The translations under genes were made by a program, and so were the position numbers. Of a DNA stretch of 64,000 nucleotides, positions 49,624 to 62,296 are shown in pieces (the first letter of the stretch is position 1; every line of letters begins with the position of its first letter). The notes beneath the pieces were generated by a model. The model was not told where the DNA came from. It worked only from the letters and a program-made list of their open reading frames with translations, and did not search any database. Source of the DNA: Pseudomonas sp. ISL-84 (GTDB lineage Bacteria > Bacillota > Bacilli > Bacillales > Cytobacillaceae); the NCBI GenBank assembly GCA_018613035.1, contig JAGGRA010000005.1, positions 99,789 to 163,788 on the forward strand. The letters are read 5' to 3'.

Positions 49624-50250
49624 CTATCTTGTTCTGGCCGGGGCTATGACAATATGGCGATGTGGATCATTGCCGTCAGAATACGTTTTTATTCTCTTAT
49701 TATGAACGAGAGCGGTATGGATCACTTTCCTTTCATAGGAAGGCATAGGTTCCAGCGCAATTTCCTTTCCCGTCTTCAAAGCCTTTTGAGCAAGCCTTTC
49801 AGCTAATTGAATCAGTGTATCCTGGCGTCTCTTCCGGTAATCTTCCGCATCCACAACCACATTTAAGAACTGGTCAGAAAAGCGATTGATGACAAGCTGT
49901 GTCAAGTACTGCAGTGAATTGAGTGTTTGTCCTCTTTTACCGATTAAAAGAGCAATTTTTTCACCGGATAGGATAAATTGAACATTTTTTCCGTCCTTTA
50001 ATGTTTCAATTTTAATGGACACTCCCATTTTCTCACTGACTTCCTTGAGGAACTTCTCAGCTTCTTCAATCGGATCGAGCTTCTTAACAGCCTTTACGAC
50101 TGCCGGGCGGGAACCGAAAATCCCAAAAACGCCTTTTTTACCTTCATCAACTATTGTTATCTCTGCGCGGTCTTCAGTTGTATTTAATTGAGCTAAAGCT
50201 GACTCTACTGCTTCCTTGACGGTCTGTCCTGTAGCAGTTACTTGTTTCAC
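49624..50250 (-). CDS. khpB: RNA-binding protein KhpB (Jag/EloR)
   Basis: A 208-residue protein: Jag N-terminal domain ([12 protein letters not shown]), a KH-like segment ([16 protein letters not shown]) and an R3H domain ([23 protein letters not shown]). It binds RNA with KhpA and affects cell elongation and sporulation. It starts at a GTG overlapping the yidC stop (GTGA). Confidence 0.95.
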   Translation of the reverse strand: MKQVTATGQTVKEAVESALAQLNTTEDRAEITIVDEGKKGVFGIFGSRPAVVKAVKKLDPIEEAEKFLKEVSEKMGVSIKIETLKDGKNVQFILSGEKIALLIGKRGQTLNSLQYLTQLVINRFSDQFLNVVVDAEDYRKRRQDTLIQLAERLAQKALKTGKEIALEPMPSYERKVIHTALVHNKRIKTYSDGNDPHRHIVIAPARTR

Positions 50251-51029
50251 TTTTTGGCTCCTCCTGCATTTCCGGCCGCCGCAGCTTTCAGGTCCGGACC
50301 TTTAATAAAATAAGTTTGTATGATCATAAAGATATTACCCACTACCCAGTAAAGTGAGAGAGCAGCTGGGAAATTAATAGCAAAAATAACAATCATAATC
50401 GGCATAAGATAAAGCATCATCTTCATCTGTGCTGCCATTTGCCCTGTATGCTCAGTGCCGGCCATCATCATTTTTTGCTGAATGAATGTTGTGACACCTG
50501 CAATTAGCGGCAATAAGTAAATTGGATCCGGAGAACCAAGGTCAAACCATAGGAAATTATGGTTTGCGATTTCACGAGTACGTGTAATCGCATGATAGAA
50601 ACCAATTAGAATCGGCATTTGAACGACTAATGGAAAACATCCTGCAAGAGGGTTAACCCCGTGTTTTTGAAACAATGCCATTGTTTCCTGCTGCAGCTTC
50701 TGCTGGGTTTTCTGGTCTTTTGAACTGTATTTTTCACGAAGCTTCTGCATTTCTGGCTGAATCGCCTGCATTGCTTTGGAACTTCTCGTTTGTTTAATCA
50801 TTAATGGCAAGATTACCAGACGGATAACGATAGTAACAATAATGATTGAAAGTCCATAGTCGCCTGTGAATTCTGCTACTTTAATAATAAACAGCGAAAG
50901 CGGGTAGACAATATACTCATTCCAAAAGCCTTCGCTTTCAGACGTAATCGGCTGGTTGATTTCCGTACAGCCTGACAAAAGCGCCATAACAAAAACCAAA
51001 CCGATTAATAGGAATATTCGTTTCTTCAA
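50247..51029 (-). CDS. yidC: Membrane protein insertase YidC (SpoIIIJ)
   Basis: A 260-residue lipoprotein insertase: signal peptide with lipobox LLSGC (Cys21), five helices, and the conserved membrane arginine Arg70 (VIRLVILPL). It inserts membrane proteins with or without SecYEG and is needed in sporulation. It lies between rnpA and khpB as in B. subtilis. Confidence 0.97.
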   Translation of the reverse strand: MKKRIFLLIGLVFVMALLSGCTEINQPITSESEGFWNEYIVYPLSLFIIKVAEFTGDYGLSIIIVTIVIRLVILPLMIKQTRSSKAMQAIQPEMQKLREKYSSKDQKTQQKLQQETMALFQKHGVNPLAGCFPLVVQMPILIGFYHAITRTREIANHNFLWFDLGSPDPIYLLPLIAGVTTFIQQKMMMAGTEHTGQMAAQMKMMLYLMPIMIVIFAINFPAALSLYWVVGNIFMIIQTYFIKGPDLKAAAAGNAGGAKK

Positions 51030-51164
51030 CCGTTTTTTCCTCCTTATTGCTCCTTATAATTAAATATATTACATTTGCTTGTCCCCTAGAGCGGGACTCG
51101 CTCATATGTATCTCATTTTATCATCTTTTATAATGAAGTGCTTCATAATAAAGATAGATAAAGA

Positions 51165-51539
51165 CTATTGATTTTTAGTATTTCCAAGTCTAGGTTTATT
51201 CAAAACCCGTGAAATCTTTAAAACATGGGTAAGGCTTTTTTTCACCTCATGGAAATCCATATCCGCAACAGGCTTCCTGGCGATGACAATCAGATCATAC
51301 TGTGGCTTTATTTCTTCCTCCAGCTCTAAAAAAGCCTGGCGAATATATCTTTTAATCTGATTCCTCATAACAGCATTGCCGATTTTCTTGCTAACAGACA
51401 GCCCAATACGGAAATGGCCCTGTTCCTCTTTTTTCAATATATATACAACAAATTGACGATTGGCGAATGACTTTCCCTTTTTAAAGGCCTCTTGAAATTC
51501 TTTATTCTTTTTTACCCGAAATTCTTTTTTCAACGTCAT
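51165..51539 (-). CDS. rnpA: Ribonuclease P protein component
   Basis: A protein of about 124 residues with the RNP motif [18 protein letters not shown]. It helps the RNase P RNA bind pre-tRNA. The ATG at 51539 is very near AGGTG; a TTG two codons later is better spaced, so the start is uncertain. It follows rpmH. Confidence 0.94.
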   Translation of the reverse strand: MTLKKEFRVKKNKEFQEAFKKGKSFANRQFVVYILKKEEQGHFRIGLSVSKKIGNAVMRNQIKRYIRQAFLELEEEIKPQYDLIVIARKPVADMDFHEVKKSLTHVLKISRVLNKPRLGNTKNQ

Positions 51540-51639
51540 CACCTACTTAGAAAAGCGTATGGCGACTTGGGGCTTCAGCAGGAAATTTCCTCTTTTGCCC
51601 CGGCAGCCATTATAACATTAATCTATACATGGAAAAAAA

Positions 51640-51662
51640 GACCACTGACGTTTCAGTGGCCT
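51640..51662 (-). terminator. Terminator between rpmH and rnpA
   Basis: CCACTGA (51642-51648), loop, TCAGTGG (51653-51659) followed by TCTTTTTTT on the minus strand, right after the rpmH stop. Partial read-through would set the high rpmH to low rnpA ratio. Confidence 0.75.
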
Positions 51663-51795
51663 AAGCAGATAATACTTTTCTTCCTTTGCGGCGGCGGCGA
51701 GCAAGGACGTTACGTCCGTTCGGAGTGCTCATGCGGCTGCGGAAACCGTGAACTTTGCTTCTCTTACGCTTGTTTGGTTGATAAGTTCTTTTCAT
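51661..51795 (-). CDS. rpmH: 50S ribosomal protein L34
   Basis: A 44-residue basic protein starting [18 protein letters not shown] and ending [10 protein letters not shown], the complete and highly conserved L34. GGGAGGTGT lies before the ATG at 51795. First gene of rpmH-rnpA-yidC-khpB. Confidence 0.97.
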   Translation of the reverse strand: MKRTYQPNKRKRSKVHGFRSRMSTPNGRNVLARRRRKGRKVLSA

Positions 51796-52239
51796 TATAT
51801 GACACCTCCCTGAGGAATTGCTGTTAAAGACAGTCTTTCTAATTATATAGATGAAACTTGAAAATTGTCAACTATTCATCGTTAAGCTCTCTGCCTTCAT
51901 TGGCAAAAAAATCTTTTCTAAGCCAGGCTTACATTCTCCCTGCACTTTTTCTCTTTTAGCAGATCTGAATGAACCCACTCAGAAAGTTTACCTTCTTTTC
52001 GCACGAATGTCATCCTAAAATTCGTTTTTTCCACGTTTTTCTCTTTAGCGCTGCTAAATTTGTCTGTTAATGGGCTCTCCACGCACTCGCTTTTCGCTGG
52101 CATTCCGCCGCTCTCAAATGCAATGCCTCTGTGGGATCCTCTTTTGATTCACTTTTCCCGCTGGTGTCCTTTTGCCATCCGTTTCAATTAACAACTGCTA
52201 AAGTCAACACTTTGCTTTAATTTTCACCAAAAATCCCTC
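51796..52239. other. Left part of the rpmH-dnaA gap
   Basis: Contains the rpmH promoter and a 61-codon minus-strand ORF (51918-52103) without a convincing ribosome binding site. GCACTTTTTCTCTTTTAGC (51942-51960) and CCACGTTTTTCTCTTTAGC (52031-52049) are an imperfect direct repeat inside it. Not called as a gene. Confidence 0.4.
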
Positions 52240-52503
52240 TGTGGATAATTTTTCGACAGCATTTTCATTATCCACATCACATATTGACAAGTTTTTCACA
52301 CAAACAGGGGCTGTGGACAATAATTATGCACATGATAGGGGACTTGTGGATAAAGGTTTAAAAAGCATTGCAACCATTAGGATTATCTGTTATCATTATT
52401 GTGTTTTCACACTTAATAAATCATAGTGCATATCTTCATTATCCACAGATTGTGGATAACATGTGGACAGGTTATCCAAGGGGTTTGTAAAAGTTTGTCC
52501 ACA
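52240..52503. other. oriC left part: DnaA-box cluster upstream of dnaA (incA/incB type)
   Basis: Perfect 9-mers: TGTGGATAA at 52240, 52345 and 52451; TTATCCACA at 52268 and 52439. One- or two-mismatch boxes: TGTGGACAA 52312, TGTGGACAG 52462, TTATCCAAG 52472, TTGTCCACA 52495. This density and position, plus the second cluster after dnaA, define the Bacillus-type bipartite origin. The cluster overlaps the dnaA promoter region, so DnaA autoregulates. Confidence 0.92.
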
Positions 52504-52654
52504 GACAGTGGATACTGTCGAAATTCCACTTTACTTCCTTATTATATAATTTTCCACATAAACAGTTTCGTATATTTATAAAATAGATGGTTGTACAGCT
52601 TGTATAACCTATAGTTTTTGTTGCACGAAACTAACGGCAAAGGAGGGATATCTA

Positions 52655-54001
52655 TTGGAAAACATTGCGGATCTTTGGAATAACGCTCTTGCCAATATCG
52701 AAAAGAAAATCAGCAAACCAAGCTTTGATACTTGGCTAAAATCGACAAAAGCTCATTCACTTCAAGGCGATACTTTAGTGGTCAAGGCCCCGAATGAGTT
52801 TGCCCGTGATTGGCTGGAAGAGCGCTATTCCCAACTGATCTCCGGAATTCTTTATGACATTACTGGTGAAGAGTTAGGGGTAAAATTTATCATTCCGCAA
52901 AATCAGAGTGAAGAAGAGGTGGATCTACCGGTTCCGCCAAAAAAGAAAAAAACAGAGGAAGACCAGCCTGAATTGCCATTAACCATGCTTAATCCTAAGT
53001 ATACATTTGATACTTTTGTTATTGGATCGGGTAACCGCTTCGCACATGCAGCTTCACTTGCAGTTGCAGAAGCACCCGCAAAGGCGTATAATCCACTATT
53101 TATTTATGGGGGAGTTGGGCTGGGTAAAACTCACCTCATGCATGCAATTGGCCATTATGTATTAGATCATAATCCATCTGCTAAAGTAGTTTACTTATCT
53201 TCCGAGAAGTTTACGAACGAATTCATTAACTCAATCAGAGATAACAAAGCGGGAGATTTCCGCAATAAATATCGAAACGTGGATGTTCTTCTTATCGATG
53301 ATATTCAGTTTTTAGCTGGAAAAGAACAAACCCAGGAAGAATTTTTCCATACATTTAATACATTGCATGAAGAAAGTAAGCAAATCATTATCTCAAGTGA
53401 CCGGCCGCCAAAAGAAATTCCGACACTTGAAGATCGTCTTCGCTCCAGATTCGAATGGGGACTTATTACTGATATAACTCCGCCTGATCTGGAAACGCGT
53501 ATTGCGATTTTACGAAAAAAAGCAAAAGCAGAGGGACTCGACATACCAAACGAAGTCATGCTGTATATTGCCAACCAAATTGATTCAAACATACGTGAAC
53601 TAGAGGGTGCGCTTATTCGAGTAGTTGCCTATTCCTCTTTAATAAATAAAGATATAAATGCTGATCTTGCAGCAGAGGCTTTAAAGGATATCATCCCAAG
53701 CTCCAAGCCAAAGGTGATCACAATCCATGAAATTCAAAGGGTAGTGGGTGAACATTTTAATGTGAAGCTTGAGGACTTTAAAGCGAAGAAAAGAACGAAA
53801 TCAGTTGCATTTCCGCGGCAAATTGCCATGTACTTATCCAGGGAATTAACCGATTTTTCTCTTCCTAAAATTGGGGAAGAATTTGGCGGAAGGGACCACA
53901 CAACTGTCATTCACGCCCATGAAAAAATTTCAAAAATGCTTCAGTCAGATTCTCAATTCGAGAAACAGATCAAAGAAATAAATGAATTGCTCAAGGTGTA
54001 A
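52655..54001 (+). CDS. dnaA: Chromosomal replication initiator DnaA
   Basis: A 448-residue protein, nearly collinear with B. subtilis DnaA. Domain I is about 1-85, a short acidic linker follows, the AAA+ domain has GGVGLGKTH near 151-159 and LLIDDIQF, and domain IV ends in the helix-turn-helix with [15 protein letters not shown]. It starts with TTG at 52655, 7-8 bases after AAAGGAGGG. It melts oriC and loads the helicase. Confidence 0.99.
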   Translation: MENIADLWNNALANIEKKISKPSFDTWLKSTKAHSLQGDTLVVKAPNEFARDWLEERYSQLISGILYDITGEELGVKFIIPQNQSEEEVDLPVPPKKKKTEEDQPELPLTMLNPKYTFDTFVIGSGNRFAHAASLAVAEAPAKAYNPLFIYGGVGLGKTHLMHAIGHYVLDHNPSAKVVYLSSEKFTNEFINSIRDNKAGDFRNKYRNVDVLLIDDIQFLAGKEQTQEEFFHTFNTLHEESKQIIISSDRPPKEIPTLEDRLRSRFEWGLITDITPPDLETRIAILRKKAKAEGLDIPNEVMLYIANQIDSNIRELEGALIRVVAYSSLINKDINADLAAEALKDIIPSSKPKVITIHEIQRVVGEHFNVKLEDFKAKKRTKSVAFPRQIAMYLSRELTDFSLPKIGEEFGGRDHTTVIHAHEKISKMLQSDSQFEKQIKEINELLKV

Positions 54002-54029
54002 CTGTGCATAACTTGACCTAACTTACACA

Positions 54030-54150
54030 CAGTCTGTCCACATGTGGATAGGCTGTGTTTCCTTTCGAAAAACACAGTTATCCACATGTTAACAGGCCCT
54101 ACTAGTACTTCTATTATTTTTTTATAAAATATATATATATTCATTAGGCC
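54030..54150 (+). other. oriC right part: DnaA boxes, DnaA-trio and unwinding element (incC)
   Basis: Adjacent boxes TGTCCACA/TGTGGATAG near 54037-54052 and TTATCCACA at 54078-54086 are followed by CTACTAGTACTTCTATTAT (DnaA-trio repeats) and an AT tract with TATAAAATATATATATA near 54124-54140. This order is the strand-opening site of Bacillus oriC. Confidence 0.9.
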
Positions 54151-54179
54151 ATTAAAATATGCTTGGAGGATTAAAAAAA

Positions 54180-55316
54180 ATGAGATTTATAATCCAGCGG
54201 GATCGTTTGGTTCAGAGCGTCCAGGATGTAATGAAAGCTGTAACAAGCAGAACAACCATTCCTATCTTAACAGGTATTAAAATCGTTGCTTCAGAAGAAG
54301 GAGTCACACTAACAGGAAGTGATTCCGATATTTCAATCGAATCTTTTATTCCAAATGAGGAAGACGGAGATGAAATTGTTGAGATCAAACAGCCTGGTGC
54401 AATTGTGCTGCAGGCAAGGTTCTTTAGTGAGATTGTTAAAAAACTTCCTACTGACAGTGTTGAGATACATGTTGAAAACCACCTTCAGACTGTTATCCGT
54501 TCGGGTAAGTCCGAGTTTAACTTAAATGGATTGGATGCAGAGGAGTATCCTCACTTACCTCAAATTGAGGAAGAGAATGTTTTTAAAATCCCGACGGACC
54601 TATTAAAGGCGATGGTCCGCCAGACTGTTTTTGCAGTGTCCACCTCAGAAACACGCCCTATCTTGACAGGTGTAAACTGGAAGGTGGAAAACGGCACTTT
54701 AACCTGTATTGCAACAGATAGCCACAGGCTGGCATTAAGGAAAGCCCAAGTCGAAACAAATGCCAACGAAAATTATAATGTAGTCATTCCAGGCAAAAGC
54801 TTAAGTGAATTGAGCAAGATCCTTGATGACAATAATGATCTGATTGATATTGTCATTACCGAAAACCAAGTATTGTTTAAAGCCGAGCATTTGCTATTCT
54901 TCTCAAGGCTGCTCGAAGGAAATTACCCGGATACTTCCAGGTTAATTCCAACAGACAGCAAGACAGATGTAGTTGTTAACACGAAGGAATTCCTTCAGGC
55001 AATTGACCGTGCCTCATTATTGGCAAAAGAAGGACGAAATAATGTGGTCAAGCTTTCCACCATTGAAGGCGGAGTAATTGAAATTTCATCCAATACGCCG
55101 GAAATCGGAAAGGTTGTTGAAGAGGTCCAAAGCCAATCTGTTGAAGGAGAAGAATTAAAAATTTCCTTTAGTGCGAAATTCATGATGGATGCCCTAAAGG
55201 CCCTTGAAGGCTCAGAAATTACTGTAAGCTTTACTGGCGCTATGCGGCCATTTATCATAAAACCGTTAAATGACGACTCAATCCTGCAATTGATTCTGCC
55301 AGTTAGAACATATTAA
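54180..55316 (+). CDS. dnaN: DNA polymerase III beta sliding clamp
   Basis: A 378-residue protein with three clamp domains: MRFIIQRDRLVQSVQDV at the start and LILPVRTY at the end. Forms the dimer ring that tethers polymerase. The ATG at 54180 follows TTGGAGG by 9 bases; an earlier in-frame start is unlikely. It is downstream of dnaA. Confidence 0.98.
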   Translation: MRFIIQRDRLVQSVQDVMKAVTSRTTIPILTGIKIVASEEGVTLTGSDSDISIESFIPNEEDGDEIVEIKQPGAIVLQARFFSEIVKKLPTDSVEIHVENHLQTVIRSGKSEFNLNGLDAEEYPHLPQIEEENVFKIPTDLLKAMVRQTVFAVSTSETRPILTGVNWKVENGTLTCIATDSHRLALRKAQVETNANENYNVVIPGKSLSELSKILDDNNDLIDIVITENQVLFKAEHLLFFSRLLEGNYPDTSRLIPTDSKTDVVVNTKEFLQAIDRASLLAKEGRNNVVKLSTIEGGVIEISSNTPEIGKVVEEVQSQSVEGEELKISFSAKFMMDALKALEGSEITVSFTGAMRPFIIKPLNDDSILQLILPVRTY

Positions 55317-55326
55317 GACTAATAAT

Positions 55327-55362
55327 GGAGCTGCCGGCCGTTGCCGGCGGCTTACTTTTTTT
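55327..55362 (+). terminator. Terminator after dnaN
   Basis: AGCTGCCGGC (55329-55338), loop CGTT, GCCGGCGGCT (55343-55352), then TACTTTTTTT. Confidence 0.85.
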
Positions 55363-55631
55363 ATGCAAGAAATCATCTGCCGGTAGTTGGACGGATTAAA
55401 AAAGCTGTAAGTCCGGATAAGCAAAACGATGGCCAAAGGAGTCCGAATATCGGCAAACTGCAAGGGAATAATAAATATTAAAGGCTATAGCGGGTTTTCT
55501 TTGTGTATATGAGATTTATTTAGTAAAATAGAATATTAGATAACATTCTAGAAATTGTTGTGCTTGGTGCATGATAAACAGGATTTCTCCGCATAGCACA
55601 TAAAGTCTGACAATGAGAAAGAGTGAATAAT
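55363..55631. other. Gap before rlbA
   Basis: About 270 bp without a gene or recognised repeat. It presumably holds the promoter of rlbA-recF-remB. Confidence 0.35.
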
Positions 55632-55841
55632 ATGACGGAAGTACAAATCGATACGGAATATATTACATTGGGCCAATTCCTAAAAGCTGCCGATGTGATT
55701 CAAACTGGCGGAATGGCTAAATGGTTTTTAAGTGAGTACGAAGTTTTTGTAAATGGAGAACAGGATCAAAGACGGGGAAGAAAGCTAAGAACAGGAGATA
55801 AAGTCGAAATTCCCAATGTTGGTGAATTTACTATCGTTTAA
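55632..55841 (+). CDS. rlbA: S4-domain protein RlbA (YaaA)
   Basis: A 69-residue S4-like RNA-binding protein, YITLGQFLKAADVIQTGGMAKWFL, with RRGRKLRTGDKVEI. It is the small gene between dnaN and recF and is associated with ribosome assembly. The ATG at 55632 has only a weak AGAAAGAG nearby; the GTG 9 bp upstream is less conserved. Confidence 0.92.
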   Translation: MTEVQIDTEYITLGQFLKAADVIQTGGMAKWFLSEYEVFVNGEQDQRRGRKLRTGDKVEIPNVGEFTIV

Positions 55842-55883
55842 CTGGCTGTTTTTAAGCTCCTACCCTAAAAGGATGTAGCGTCT

Positions 55884-57002
55884 ATGTATATAGAGCAATT
55901 GCTTTTAAAAAACTACCGGAATTACGAAGATCTGGAAGTCAATTTTGAGAATAAAGTGAACGTCATTCTGGGAGAAAATGCCCAGGGGAAGACTAATGTC
56001 ATGGAATCCATCTATGTACTTGCGATGGCAAAGTCCCATAGGACATCAAATGACAAAGATCTTATTCGCTGGGATCAAGATTATGCTAAAATAGAAGGAA
56101 GGGTCCTAAGAAGCCATGGGTCCCTGCCAATGCAATTAGTGATAAGCAAAAAAGGCAAAAAAGCCAAATGCAATCATATAGAACAGCAGAAATTAAGCCA
56201 GTATGTCGGCAATATGAATGTTGTTATGTTCGCGCCTGAAGACCTCCATCTTGTAAAAGGGAGCCCTCAAGTAAGGCGTCGTTTTATTGATATGGAGATT
56301 GGGCAGGTTTCACCTGTCTATTTGCATGATATTAGCCAATATCAAAAAATCCTCCAGCAGCGAAACCATTACTTAAAGATGCTTCAGATAAAAAAGCAGA
56401 CTGACCATACCATGCTTGAAATTTTGACAGAACAATTTATAGAAATGGCTGCCAAGATTGTTTCCAAGCGGTTTGAATTTCTTAGATTGCTTGAAAATTG
56501 GGCAAAACCAATCCATGAAGGCATTTCAAGAGGGCTGGAGACCTTGAAAATTCAGTACAAGCCCTCTGCAGAGGTATCAGAAGAACAGGATTTGTCGAAA
56601 ATGGTTAAAGTATACGAAGAAAAATTTTCAAAAGTGAAAAGCAGGGAAATCGAGCGGGGTGTCACCATGTTTGGCCCGCACCGGGATGACCTTATTTTTC
56701 ATGTGAATGGGCGCGATGTGCAAACATTCGGTTCCCAGGGCCAGCAAAGGACGACTGCTCTATCCGTTAAGCTCGCTGAAATTGAACTGATCCATTCTGA
56801 AATAGGAGAGTATCCCATTCTCCTGCTTGATGATGTCCTCTCAGAACTGGATGATTACCGTCAATCCCACTTATTGAATACCATTCAAGGGAAGGTTCAA
56901 ACCTTTGTCACAACGACAAGCGTTGATGGAATAGACCACCAGACACTGAAAGAGGCAGCAGCCTTCAGTGTTGAAGCAGGAAGAATCAATAAGATTCAGT
57001 GA
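55884..57002 (+). CDS. recF: DNA replication/repair ATPase RecF
   Basis: A 372-residue SMC-like ATPase: Walker A GENAQGKT (30-37), ABC signature [18 protein letters not shown] and Walker [14 protein letters not shown]. With RecO and RecR it loads RecA on gapped DNA. Follows rlbA by 42 bp. Confidence 0.97.
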   Translation: MYIEQLLLKNYRNYEDLEVNFENKVNVILGENAQGKTNVMESIYVLAMAKSHRTSNDKDLIRWDQDYAKIEGRVLRSHGSLPMQLVISKKGKKAKCNHIEQQKLSQYVGNMNVVMFAPEDLHLVKGSPQVRRRFIDMEIGQVSPVYLHDISQYQKILQQRNHYLKMLQIKKQTDHTMLEILTEQFIEMAAKIVSKRFEFLRLLENWAKPIHEGISRGLETLKIQYKPSAEVSEEQDLSKMVKVYEEKFSKVKSREIERGVTMFGPHRDDLIFHVNGRDVQTFGSQGQQRTTALSVKLAEIELIHSEIGEYPILLLDDVLSELDDYRQSHLLNTIQGKVQTFVTTTSVDGIDHQTLKEAAAFSVEAGRINKIQ

Positions 57003-57011
57003 GGTGATCGC

Positions 57012-57260
57012 ATGTACATCCATGTAGGTGAAGATGTGTTAGTCCGAGCAAGAGATATTGTGGCCATAATTGATAAAGAAAGCGCCATATCTTCCAAATA
57101 TGCAGAAGATTGTTTAGAACGCCAGGATGATTCTGTTATTAACCTCGCAAAAGGTTCTTACAAATCTGTTGTGGTAACGACAGGAAAAATTTATTTCTCC
57201 CCGCTGGCTTCAGGTACGTTGAAAAAAAGATCGCATAAATTAAGTGTTCATGAATTTTAA
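57012..57260 (+). CDS. remB: Extracellular matrix regulator RemB (YaaB, DUF370)
   Basis: The 82-residue protein has the DUF370 character, MYIHVGEDVLVRARDIVAIID, and lies between recF and gyrB. Related RemA binds DNA and activates biofilm matrix operons; RemB contributes in B. subtilis. GAGGTGA is before the ATG. Confidence 0.92.
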   Translation: MYIHVGEDVLVRARDIVAIIDKESAISSKYAEDCLERQDDSVINLAKGSYKSVVVTTGKIYFSPLASGTLKKRSHKLSVHEF

Positions 57261-57341
57261 AAAATTATAGTTTGGTGCATCTCTAAGTACAGCCAAGCTT
57301 TTTTATAGATTAGCGAATTTGGAATGCAATGGAAAGTGTAG

Positions 57342-59279
<1,938 letters not shown>

Positions 59280-59284
59280 ATTGC

Positions 59285-59398
59285 AGGCTGTGTTAATGCT
59301 CAATGTTGATTGGAGCGGTAGGCGCGAATGCGTCGGACCGCCCGCGGATAGCGAGTTTCTTGAGCGGAAATCAACAGGCCAATTTTACACAGTCAAAT
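59285..59398 (+). repeat. Intergenic palindromic repeat copy C (short)
   Basis: TTGATTGGAGCGGTAGGCGCG ... CCGCCCGCGGATAGCGAG ... TTGAGCGGAAATCAACAGG. It has the two ends of the longer copies but most of the centre is missing; the flanking TGTGTTAA and TTTTACACA are complementary. Confidence 0.7.
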
Positions 59399-59467
59399 TG
59401 TAAAAGGGATCTTTCTGCACCAGGGAATTTCATAGTTGGGGTGCCATATGCGGTGCCTCCGCTTTCT

Positions 59468-59500
59468 TTCAGGATAGGGTTTCTCTATCCTGCTTTTACA
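59468..59500 (+). terminator. Terminator after gyrB
   Basis: CAGGATAG (59470-59477) pairs with CTATCCTG (59485-59492), followed by CTTTTA. The rest of the 402-bp gyrB-gyrA gap holds copy C and the gyrA promoter region. Confidence 0.7.
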
Positions 59501-59681
59501 TAGTAGGTCTATTCTGGTTGTTTTATATTTTTATCCCTTCAGATTTATTTAAAATAAAAGCAAGAAGTGCAGGAGCTGCAGCCATCATTTGCTTCTGCAG
59601 AGTGAATTCAGCTACACCTAAATGATAAGTAACAAGTGGATGTCAGATCATCCCTAGTTTCTTCAAAGGAGGTTCCTTTAG

Positions 59682-62204
59682 ATGGCCGATACACCTAATT
59701 CTCAAGTAAAAGAAATTAATATTAGCCAGGAAATGCGTTCTTCTTTCCTGGATTATGCCATGAGCGTAATTGTCTCCCGTGCCCTTCCAGATGTAAGAGA
59801 TGGTTTAAAGCCGGTACACCGAAGAATACTGTATGCTATGCATGACTTAGGAATGCATTCCGATAAACCATTTAAAAAATCCGCCCGTATCGTTGGGGAA
59901 GTTATCGGTAAGTACCATCCACATGGTGACTCTGCTGTTTATGACACAATGGTGCGTATGGCTCAGGACTTCAACTATCGCTATATGCTTGTTGATGGTC
60001 ACGGAAACTTTGGTTCTGTTGATGGAGATGCGGCAGCTGCCATGCGTTACACAGAGGCACGAATGTCCAAGATCTCGATGGAGCTTTTGCGTGATATCAA
60101 TAAAGACACGATCGATTATCAGGATAACTACGACGGTGCCGAAAAAGAACCTGTTGTACTTCCTTCACGCTTCCCGAACCTGCTGGTAAACGGAACATCC
60201 GGGATTGCCGTAGGGATGGCTACCAATATTCCTCCACACCAGCTTGGAGAAGTGATTGATGGGGTTCTGGCAATCAGCCAGGAGCCTGATCTGAGTGTTC
60301 AAGAGCTAATGGAAATTATTCCAGGTCCTGACTTTCCAACTGCGGGATTAATTTTGGGGCGGAGCGGAATCCGCAAAGCTTACGAAACCGGACGTGGCTC
60401 TATTACATTAAGAGCTAAAGTCGAAATTGAGGAAAAGTCAAATGGGAAAGAAGTTATCATTGTTAATGAACTTCCTTACCAGGTGAATAAGGCTAAACTG
60501 ATTGAAAAAATAGCAGAACTTGTCCGTGATAAGCGTATTGACGGGATTACTGATTTGCGTGATGAATCTGATCGAAACGGAATGCGCATTGTCATGGAAG
60601 TTCGCAAAGATGCAAATGCCAATGTTTTGCTGAACAATCTTTATAAGCAAACAGCCCTCCAGACTAGTTTTGGAATTAACTTGCTTGCTCTTGTAGATGG
60701 CCAGCCTAAGGTACTTAATTTAAAACAGTGTCTTCAATATTATCTGGATCACCAAAAGGTAGTTATTCGCCGCAGAACTGAATTTGAACTTAAAAAGGCT
60801 GAAGCCCGTGCGCATATTCTGGAAGGATTGAGGATTGCGCTTGACCATCTTGATGAGGTTATTAGTCTCATCCGCAGTTCCCAGACCACTGATATTGCAC
60901 GCGAAGGCTTAATGACAAAATTCAATCTTTCTGAGAAACAGGCTCAGGCTATTCTTGATATGCGCTTACAGCGTCTGACAGGTTTAGAGCGCGAAAAGAT
61001 TGAAGACGAATATTCAGCCCTTGTAGCGCTTATTGCCGAATTAAAGGCTATTTTGGCTGATGAAGAAAAAGTACTGGAAATTATCCGTGAAGAACTAAAT
61101 GAAATCAAAGAGCGCTTTAACGATAAACGCCGTACTGAAATCGTGGCTGGCGGCATCGAGCAAATCGAAGACGAAGATTTAATTCCGCGTGAAAATATTG
61201 TTCTTACTTTAACTCACAAAGGTTATATCAAGCGTCTCCCTGTATCTACCTACCGTGCACAAAAACGAGGCGGCCGGGGAATCCAGGGAATGGGTACGAA
61301 TGAGGATGACTTCGTTGAGCATCTCATTACGACTTCTACGCATGATACAATTCTTTTCTTTACGAATAAAGGAAAGGTGTATCGCGCTAAAGGATATGAA
61401 ATCCCTGAATTCAGCCGTACGGCTAAAGGGATTCCAATCATTAACCTTCTTGGTGTTGATAAGGACGAATGGGTAAATGCCATTATTCCGGTGGAAGAAT
61501 TTGCCGATGATTGGTTCCTGTTCTTTACGACAAAAAAAGGAATATCTAAGCGTTCACCGTTATCATCCTTTGCAAATATACGAAACAACGGCTTAATTGC
61601 CTTGAATCTGCGTGAAGATGATGAACTGATATCAGTTCGTTTAACTGATGGCAGCAAGGAAATCATAATTGGCACAAGCCATGGTATGCTGATCCGATTC
61701 CCTGAAGAGGATGTCCGTTCTATGGGAAGAACAGCTACCGGAGTAAAAGGAATTAGCTTAAGCAGGGATGACGAAGTAGTTGGCATGGAAGTGCTTGAAG
61801 ACGACACTCAAATCCTGATTGTAACGAAAAATGGATACGGAAAACGTACTCCTGCGGAAGAATACCGCGTCCAGGGAAGAGGCGGTAAAGGCATCAAAAC
61901 TTGCAACATTACCGATAAGAACGGAAGCCTTGTTTCCATGAAAGCTGTCACAGGGGAAGAAGACGTTATGCTTATCACAACAGGCGGCGTATTAATCCGC
62001 ATGGCTGTCAGTGATATTTCGACAATGGGCAGAAACACGCAGGGTGTAAGATTAATTCGCATAAATGAAGACGCTGATGAAGCAGTATCAACGGTTGCAA
62101 AGGTTGAAAAAGAGGAAGAAAAAGATGACGAAGAACTAACAAAGCCTCTTGAAAATGCTGAGACCCTTTCTGAAGAAGAAGTTAATGGGAATGACGAGGA
62201 GTAA
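59682..62204 (+). CDS. gyrA: DNA gyrase subunit A
   Basis: An 840-residue protein. The catalytic tyrosine is Tyr123 ([11 protein letters not shown]). The quinolone region [10 protein letters not shown] has Ser84 and Asp88, the sensitive-type residues. The C-terminal beta-pinwheel has the GyrA box ([10 protein letters not shown]) and a long acidic tail. AAAGGAGGT precedes the ATG. Confidence 0.99.
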   Translation: MADTPNSQVKEINISQEMRSSFLDYAMSVIVSRALPDVRDGLKPVHRRILYAMHDLGMHSDKPFKKSARIVGEVIGKYHPHGDSAVYDTMVRMAQDFNYRYMLVDGHGNFGSVDGDAAAAMRYTEARMSKISMELLRDINKDTIDYQDNYDGAEKEPVVLPSRFPNLLVNGTSGIAVGMATNIPPHQLGEVIDGVLAISQEPDLSVQELMEIIPGPDFPTAGLILGRSGIRKAYETGRGSITLRAKVEIEEKSNGKEVIIVNELPYQVNKAKLIEKIAELVRDKRIDGITDLRDESDRNGMRIVMEVRKDANANVLLNNLYKQTALQTSFGINLLALVDGQPKVLNLKQCLQYYLDHQKVVIRRRTEFELKKAEARAHILEGLRIALDHLDEVISLIRSSQTTDIAREGLMTKFNLSEKQAQAILDMRLQRLTGLEREKIEDEYSALVALIAELKAILADEEKVLEIIREELNEIKERFNDKRRTEIVAGGIEQIEDEDLIPRENIVLTLTHKGYIKRLPVSTYRAQKRGGRGIQGMGTNEDDFVEHLITTSTHDTILFFTNKGKVYRAKGYEIPEFSRTAKGIPIINLLGVDKDEWVNAIIPVEEFADDWFLFFTTKKGISKRSPLSSFANIRNNGLIALNLREDDELISVRLTDGSKEIIIGTSHGMLIRFPEEDVRSMGRTATGVKGISLSRDDEVVGMEVLEDDTQILIVTKNGYGKRTPAEEYRVQGRGGKGIKTCNITDKNGSLVSMKAVTGEEDVMLITTGGVLIRMAVSDISTMGRNTQGVRLIRINEDADEAVSTVAKVEKEEEKDDEELTKPLENAETLSEEEVNGNDEE

Positions 62205-62209
62205 TTTTT

Positions 62210-62242
62210 TTAGGAACACATTATTTGTGTTCCTTTTTTTTG
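62210..62242 (+). terminator. Terminator after gyrA
   Basis: AGGAACACA (62212-62220), loop TTATT, TGTGTTCCT (62226-62234), then TTTTTTT. Confidence 0.88.
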
Positions 62243-62296
62243 TCCAAATAATGTAAAATAGTATAAAAGACTCATTACATTTGGGGTGTGGAAACG

